From: Nyssa sinensis
Lineage: Eukaryota; Streptophyta; Magnoliopsida; Cornales; Nyssaceae
DNA: 64,000 nt
NCBI GenBank assembly: GCA_008638375.1
Contig: CM018038.1
Span: 13,166,515 to 13,230,514, forward strand
Reading direction: 5' to 3'
A program made the translations under genes and the position numbers. Each line of letters opens with the position of its first letter. The stretch's first letter is position 1. A model generated the notes under the pieces. It was not told the DNA's origin and searched no databases. It saw only the letters and a program-made list of their open reading frames with translations. This document shows, one piece after another, positions 57,486 to 64,000 of this stretch.

Positions 57486-57721
57486 ATAACTGATAATGAA
57501 GAACATCTAGTCTGAAAGACAATATCATATGCTACAATCAAAGGCTGTCAAATACATGATCAAAGTACATACTCAAATAACGCTAAGCAACTGCCTGATC
57601 ATTCATACAAGAACATGATCATACTAGAAATATCAATAAATAGAAAAATGATGTCAAAACTGGTGGATGCAATAAACTATGGGGTCCCGCCTACCCTCTG
57701 TGTGCATAAGCACTGAGCTCA

Positions 57722-57825
57722 ATCATGTAAAATTGGTCCCCGTACTTGGGATAGGACCTCGTACTAGGGTCAATAATGTAAAACTGGTCCCCGTTCTCGG
57801 GACAGGACTTCGTACTCGAGTTATA
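57722..57825. repeat. Tandem repeat (about 50 bp, two units) in the solo LTR
   Basis: The unit 'aatcatgtaaaattggtcccc...ggacctcgtact' is followed by 'aataatgtaaaactggtcccc...ggacttcgtact'. Its position near the 3' end parallels the repeats at 33560-33735 in the other solo LTR. Confidence 0.75.
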
Positions 57826-60274
57826 CTACGCATCCAGATGGAGTTTGTGACTGAGCACAAATCCGGCACTGATAAAATATCAAGATCATGCTATCTCCAC
57901 GGAAAAGAATATGGAGCATAACTGGTTCAAGGCAACATAATATAACTATAGCTTTTTACGGCTATGTTACCGAGCTGCTGAGAACAACAACATCTGGCCC
58001 CTCTTGGTCCTACATACAAGTGTACAGAATGGTCATTTGCAAAATGTACGGAATCTCATGATTAGGATATAACATCATCTATAGATATGGAAATCAAGAG
58101 GAAGATACAACATCATAGCTAAGCTATTCCACTGATAAGCAATATCACATAGTGGAATTATAAAGGATCTGATATGATAAATAAGAGTACAAATGCGTAT
58201 AGAAGAACTGTGACATGGCTGAGAATGTACTATATGCAGAGATCGATTATTACTTACAAACTGTTACGTTTATCTCTGTTTACAACTACTCTGATAATCT
58301 CCAAAAACGTCAGGCACATCCTTGCATATCCTGGTTAATCATCATCAATCATAGACAGATCATAATTCATTCATTCATGACTCATTCACCATCTTAGGAG
58401 TCTATCAGATCCCCTAATTAGGTTCATTGGTCTATTGTCCATCTATTGGGTTTCCACTTATGCTATTAAATTCCTTAAGCAGGCTTAGTAGCGTTTAGAC
58501 TTATAATTTACTTCATTTGGGCTTCCTTCGTTATCAATTAAACACTTATTTAGCCTTAGGGCAAAATGGTAATTTTGTCATTATTATCCCAGACCCTACC
58601 GTGGTCCTCAGAATACTCCCTATATCTTATATATATATATATACATACATTTTCTAGTCTTTTAGACTTCATTTGGTATTTGCTTTTGATTATCGGGACA
58701 CATTGGTCATTTCTCATTTATACTTTAACTGTTTCGGAGTCTCATTTAGCTCTTTAATTCACATAATTATACTTATAACAGTCCGTGACATCAGATTGAC
58801 CCTTATTCGACCTTTACTTTGTATTTTCTGTACTTAAGGGTATTTTGGTCATTTTATATTTTATGATATTCTGACCCCGAATCATTATTTAGTCATATAT
58901 ACAAGTTCACAAGTATTTGGGCTTCTATTGGTATCAATTTCATCCAATTTGAGCTTTATTTGAGCTTCATACATTATTATGGGAAATTTTGGTAATTTTT
59001 TTTTATCTTATGGTGGGACCACCCCGGAGTCCCTGGATATCTATTTTGACATTTTTATTATGTCCGAAACGTTTGAAACTATTAATATAACCTTTTTTGA
59101 ATGCTAGTTTGGACTTTATTTGCTTTATTTATGTCCTAGGAGTAAAATCGTCATTTTATCTTATTTATAAAATAATTTAATTATTAAAATATTTTCTAGG
59201 GGCATATTTGCATAAAAATTCCAAGAGTTGGGCTAGAACAGAATTCTTTAGAACTGATGGGGTTAAACTATAATTTATAAAAGTTTTGGTTTTATTTCAT
59301 TCAGTTAAACCCTTGAACCAAAGGGTTCGGGTGTCAAACCCTAGACCGAACCCCATAGTCCCTGAACCAGCCGGTTCAGGTTAGGATAGTGAACCAGAAT
59401 AGTATATTCCTGTTATCCCTCTTATCTAAGGTTCGGTTAACCTTTTATTCAGATTTTAATTTATTACGTGGGTAACCAAACAGAGGAATGTTAACTTCAA
59501 ATTAAACTTTATACGGCGTCGTTGTGGTACTGTTGGTTATGTTCGGTCTAGTTCTGACCCAACCCGACCCAAAGTCTGGCCCGATAGGCTAAAACGACCC
59601 ACGTTTTTCTGGTCATCTTCTCTGGCTAGATTCCGGCGCCAGTCACCGAAACTTTATGCAGTTTCTTCACGTTTCTCATGGTTTTTACATCTAATTTTCT
59701 CTATTTTTTACATCGATCCATTCCTAAAACATTAAGCAATCTTTTGGGACGATTTTAAACCTGAAAACTATAGTTTTCTCTGACACACATTCTAATTTTT
59801 CGGCCATGTGCCATTTCTGGTTTTTTGGCTGTAACATATTTAATTTTTGACCATTTTTCTTCATTTCAAGTTATTTAGAGTCCTGTCATGATACCTTATC
59901 AGTTCCCATCTCCCAAATTACTTTTGGTTTGTCTTTGAATTTTTCCTGATTTCAGTTGTTCAGTACAGGGGTAGTTTTCTTAGTTTTTTCTTTTAGTTTT
60001 CTCCTTCCATCCATGGTGACTACAACAGTCTCTATCTCTCTCTTCCCCTTTAGTCTCTCTTTCTCGCTTCTGCCTTCTTCCTTCCTATTTCTTCTTCTAC
60101 GCTTCAGCTTCCCTTGCTTTCTTATTTTGTTTAATGTTTTTATTCTTTTAAACTTACAGGTTGGCTGCAGCTATATCTCTCCACATATATATAGACAGTA
60201 AAATTCTCTAGATTTTCCCTATGTCGGTTGCCCATTCTTTGTCAAATTTTCAACTACTTCCAGCATCTTCCTAA

Positions 60275-60275
60275 G

Positions 60276-60315
<40 letters not shown>

Positions 60316-60331
60316 ATATATATATATATGC
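60275..60331. repeat. (TCTA)n and (TA)n microsatellite
   Basis: About nine 'tcta' units followed by TA units, inside the 4.0-kb LTR. Frames reading LSIYLSIY are artefacts. Confidence 0.95.
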
Positions 60332-60917
60332 ATGCTTGTGTCAACTATTGTGGTTGCTTCTTCATGAAGCTTCTGTATTTTTCTTATATATATATATATT
60401 ATGTATTTTGTATTTTGCCCACTTCCAGCAGCTTCTTCCATAAGCTGCTACATATATCTATATAATATGATATATGCTCACATTACCCTTATATATATAT
60501 ATATTATGTTACAAGGTGTGTACTTCACACATATAAAATATACAAGATATTACACATGATACATAGAGGTGTACTTCTCGTTAGGTACACATTGCCATAT
60601 TTTGATATTTTTAATGCCATAAAATATTAATTTATGAAATACCGGCAAGTTTGGCATAAATTCGGGCTCGGTATCACCATTATTGATTTTGGGTCCCCGG
60701 TCGTATTTTATATTTTATCCATATTATTTCCATAATTAATTCTTTATATTTACCTCATTTATCCATTTTGGCACTCGGTTGATCGGGTTGTCAATTTTCG
60801 AGTATACACCATCTTTGATGTTTTTGGATTAATCTCTTATTTTCTGATAATTTATCCCATTCATATAAGCTCGGTTACTGTTTTAGTCTTATCGAATTTT
60901 TGGGGTATTACAATGAA

Positions 60918-63500
60918 TATGGAACGAGACTTTGAGTTTCCCACAAGATTCCCAATATGAGGAATGAGTGTGGAATGAGGTTCTTGAAAGTGAACTCTTT
61001 AGGATAATTAATGCGAGTTTGTTTTTGTTTCTCAATTTCCTCAGTTTTTCGAGTGTGATCTTTTGGTGGTGGTTGAATGATATTTATAGTTCTTGATTAT
61101 ATGCCAATCACTGGGTGTCACGTGGGTGCTAGAAAGTGTCATGCATGAGAAGCCTGAAACTATCTAAAAAGCCAATTAATATAACCGCCATGTCATAGGA
61201 CCTTGGGTATTTAGAATGTAAGGGATCATGGTGTGAATGTTACACCATACCTGCCCACCAGGCTTCAGGAGCTTCCTAAGACTTTTTTTCCAAGTCTTTG
61301 AGCAACCATGATCACGAAGAGTAAAAGAGGAAGCTTTACGAGATTTTATAGAGCCTCTCGATCCGTCCTTGTGCATGAGGGGGCCTTTTGATCTATCCTT
61401 GTGCATGAGGAGGCGATCTTTGTAGTTCTCTGCCATTTGGTTATGAGCATGCAATAGATAAGAGCGAAAAGATGTCTCAACCAAGGCTAGTACTAGATAT
61501 CAGTAAGTTGGGTCAACCAACATTTGGATCTTTCGTCCAAGTCTGTGGCATTGACGTCTTGTCTTCATGATTAGAGTTGCACAATACTATAAAGAGCTTC
61601 ATGCCTCTAAAAATGAGTTATCTCGAAGATCTCAATACCACGTGGAGCCTTTTTAGTGATTGTCAGTGTAAGAAGCTAATGATTAACATTCAAGTACTAA
61701 CACTTGCAATACCCCGCGTCTAATAGAATAGGTTTAGGTAAGTAATGTGAACCTCATTAAGATTTTAGATAGTATTTGAAATAAAGGCATTTTATCCTAC
61801 CCATCCAATTATATAAAATAAAATGATAAAAAAAATTTTGTGCTCCATATTCAATATTTATAATGATATTATTTAATCTTACATCAAATTGGATACAATT
61901 ATACATTTGTAAAAGAAAACAATACTATTTTTAATTATTTATTGACATTCATTTTTTTTTATTTTAAAACACACAAAGCTTTGTTTGACATGTATTAATT
62001 ATAATTAATTTAACAAATAAATAATTAAATTTTAATAATTAAATGATATGGTCCCGCCCCATCTTATCGAGAAATTTAAACAAAATTGGAGAATAATTTT
62101 TTAAACAGAATTAAAAAAGGAACCTCTACCTGAACCTGATCTGTTGCCATCCTTCCTTGTCACCTTAGCCACTTGGTCCGATGGCGCAACTGTCCATCTG
62201 CACCCAAAACTCCAAACCCGGGAACAAGTTATCCACAAAAAATCAATGAAAGAAGTCCGTTTTTCACAGGAAAGTTTTAAATGTTTCAATTAAATTAATG
62301 AATATTTTGGTCGACCCATATTTAAAATTTCTAAAGAAAGTGGCAACGTGCTGTCACAACCATTCAAGCAAAACCCAAAGTTTTCTTCCAAAGAAACACC
62401 AAAATTTAAAATTAAAAGCCGACCAGCCAAAATTTAAGTAAAAAGGAATTCAGTGAATTGAATCATTCAAAACAATACCTCTCACCCGGATTGTAATCAA
62501 GCTCAAGAGAGAATATTTTAGAAAGAGGAAGCGGTAAATGCTAGAGTACTGAGAAAGTGACAGAAAAAGCCTTCATTCATGGATTGTAATGCTAAAGATT
62601 CCCTGGCGTTTAAGGTGGTGATAATACGGATATTTCGGTAGAGATCAAAGATTGGATTGGACCCAGGGAGCCATGCCCTCAAAATTTGAATATTATATAT
62701 TTTTTATTTTAAATTTTATTAAAAAATTTAACAAAAATAGAACTTAGTTTTCTTATTTTTTTTCCTTAAATTTGAATATTTGCAATTTAACCTTTTTGTA
62801 AATTTGAATATTATATTTTTTACATACAACTTATTTTGTAAGAATTTTTTAACAAAATAAGACTTAATCTTTCAATTGTTTATTTTTATTCATATAAGCT
62901 TTTTAAATTTTAATACTTGCAACTTAACCCTCTTAACTAAAATTTCTAAATCCGTCAATGATCAAAACCATAAAGTATTTTGTTAACCACTTAGGTGGCG
63001 TCTATTTTTTCATTCACAATTTGTTTACATTTAAGGATTTCATAAAAAAGAGAAGAAATGAAGGAGAAGCGATGAAACATTATTTCATGTTTTGACTTAA
63101 AAATGAAAAATAAAAAAAGAAAAAAATTGAGGACGAGGAAGACGAAGAGGAAAGGCACTTAACCAATAAAATGGAAAGAAAAACCATGGAAATTAATAAT
63201 TACAAAGTTTCTGTCATTATTTTATAACTAGGGATTTACTTTTCTTCTTTTTTTCTTTTAATCCTTAGTAGTAAAAGAATTTTTTTTTTTTATTGAACCG
63301 ATAATTTGATTCATCTTAACATCTCAGTTAAAGGGGGACAGGAAGAAGAAAATGTATTATTGGTATGGAATTTGCATTGTACACAGGGTTAAAAGAGTAA
63401 AAATGCAATTTTCGTAAGCAATCCAATCAGAGGGAGAGGAATATTATAATTGTAATCTTATTAGATACCTTACCAGTGTGATAGTAATATATAAATATAT
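60918..63500. other. Intergenic, no gene recognised
   Basis: 60918-61720 is less AT-rich and has a 102-codon minus-strand frame at 61176-61484 with two copies of an LMHKD-x-S-(K/R)-G motif. I do not recognise it. The rest (61740-63500) is AT-rich with short poly-purine tracts and no conserved protein. Confidence 0.4.
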
Positions 63501-63510
63501 ACATTTCTTT

Positions 63511-63785
63511 TATATATATATATATATATATAAGGTTGGCTTAGACCGTGTTATATGCGTGTGTCCCCCGCCTGTCAACTATTTCTAGGCTCTTCTAGCC
63601 TTTCCTCCCCGACTCATTACCAAGTTCCAACCACTCTCTCATTCATATATACATATATACAAACACACACATACAAACACACACAGATTGAGTCTTGTTC
63701 TCTACGGACTGAACAAGGTTTATTGACGGAGAAGTAGAATTGTTATAGCTGTATCTCTCAATCTGGCACACTTTCACTTCAGCAG
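63511..63785 (+). promoter_or_regulatory. Possible 5' UTR and first splice donor of a gene running off the right edge
   Basis: A (TA)n tract at 63511-63531 is followed by a pyrimidine-rich leader (cccccgcctgtcaac, tcctccccgactcattacc, ccactctctcattc), short ACAC/ATAC repeats and ctttcacttcagcag|gtaaat, a good splice donor after 63785. A leader ending in such a donor without a long frame fits a 5' UTR intron. No coding exon is visible before the window ends. Confidence 0.3.
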
Positions 63786-64000
63786 GTAAATACCCACAAT
63801 TGAATTGTTTTTGGTTTGTTCGCAACTTCCTATTTGTGCCCCAAAGTTATTTATATTCGTTCAGAGTCTACTTAATGGATTTTATAAATAGCACTTCTGA
63901 AATCTACCTTCAACTGCTCGCAAAGGTTCTTTCCTCAAACTAATAAAAAAATTAGATTGTTTAAAAATAAATTTTTTAATTGTTTTGTTTTTCAAAACAG
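63786..64000 (+). other. Possible start of a 5' UTR intron, no coding sequence seen
   Basis: T-rich sequence after the donor (tgaattgtttttggtttgttcgc ... ttgttttgtttttcaaaacag). The last bases, tttttcaaaacag at 64000, look like a splice acceptor, so an exon could begin right at the edge. Confidence 0.25.

Larger units (their letters stand above)
56880..60912 (-). mobile_element. Solo LTR, 4.0 kb, same family as 31094-34380
   Basis: On the minus strand it starts TGTAATACCCC and ends GGGTCATGACA, matching the ends of the other LTR in type. Flanks ATAAA (56875-56879) and ATGAA (60913-60917) agree at 4 of 5 positions. GAACCGGCTGGTTCAG (about 59362-59377 on the minus strand) lies about 1.5 kb from the start, as in the other copy, next to a CG-rich 'aacgacgccgta'. 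Near the 3' end come 'acttactgagctt' and 'ttttttcag'. No protein is encoded, and no partner LTR or internal region is seen. Confidence 0.68.

Noticed and set aside
59956..60201. Hydrophobic 81-codon frame rich in Ser, Leu and Phe
   Set aside because: It lies in a CT-rich stretch of the 4.0-kb LTR. Composition explains it and no homologous family is recognised.

Overview
This window looks like nuclear DNA of a flowering plant, probably a eudicot. It is very AT-rich. It has spliced genes with GT/AG introns, many (TA)n, (GA)n and (CT)n tracts, and dense layers of plant transposable elements: Ty1/copia, Ty3/gypsy, a LINE, hAT, PIF/Harbinger and MITEs. There is no bacterial-type operon, CRISPR array, rRNA or convincing tRNA. 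Only one host gene can be named with confidence. Most of the rest is transposon sequence at different stages of decay.

Layout. (1) 1-10.4 kb, minus strand: a 5'-adenylylsulfate reductase-like (APRL) gene. Three exons are certain (10169-10375, 862-1049, 618-742) and a fourth is doubtful (about 150-301). Intron 1 is about 9.1 kb and holds an LTR-gag-LTR element without pol (2100-4693), an LTR remnant (6861-7166), a possible further LTR and a MITE (8311-8812). (2) 11-15.8 kb: a decayed RNase H fragment, a foldback MITE and a broken LINE. (3) 15.8-18.6 kb: a PIF/Harbinger element carrying a two-exon Myb/SANT-like ORF1, inserted with a TAA duplication into a MITE. The MITE's relative at 8.3-8.8 kb shows the empty site. 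(4) 19.1-24.3 kb: three related elements flanked by TAA. The middle one contains a foldback MITE, which contains a hAT-like element (8-bp TSD), which contains a long near-perfect hairpin. A separate GC-rich hAT MITE with a perfect 8-bp TSD follows at 23.8-24.3 kb. (5) 27.37-36.95 kb: a three-layer nest. A Tourist-like MITE (TTA TSD) is interrupted by a Tork/Tnt1-like copia element on the minus strand, which is interrupted by a 3.3-kb solo LTR with an exact 5-bp TSD. (6) 38.9-42.3 kb: a decayed hAT element with a DUF4371/TTF-type transposase. (7) 43.9-45.1 kb: a comparatively GC-rich, spliced fragment of an unidentified coiled-coil protein gene. (8) 46.05-48.43 kb: an approximately 0.8-kb duplication flanking a truncated copia 5' end. 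(9) 49.04-54.21 kb: a complete but disabled copia element with a perfect TSD. (10) 56.88-60.91 kb: a 4.0-kb solo LTR related to the one in the first nest. (11) The right edge may hold the 5' UTR of a gene that continues outside the window.

The named gene encodes a secreted or membrane-anchored thioredoxin-fold protein. The transposon genes are given by family; nearly all carry stop codons, frameshifts or lost catalytic residues. I did not find a clearly new biological system. The most interesting leads are the hairpin inside the hAT-like element, the natural 'before and after' insertion pair, the gag-only LTR element in the APRL intron, and the captured coiled-coil gene fragment. All identity figures are estimates by eye.
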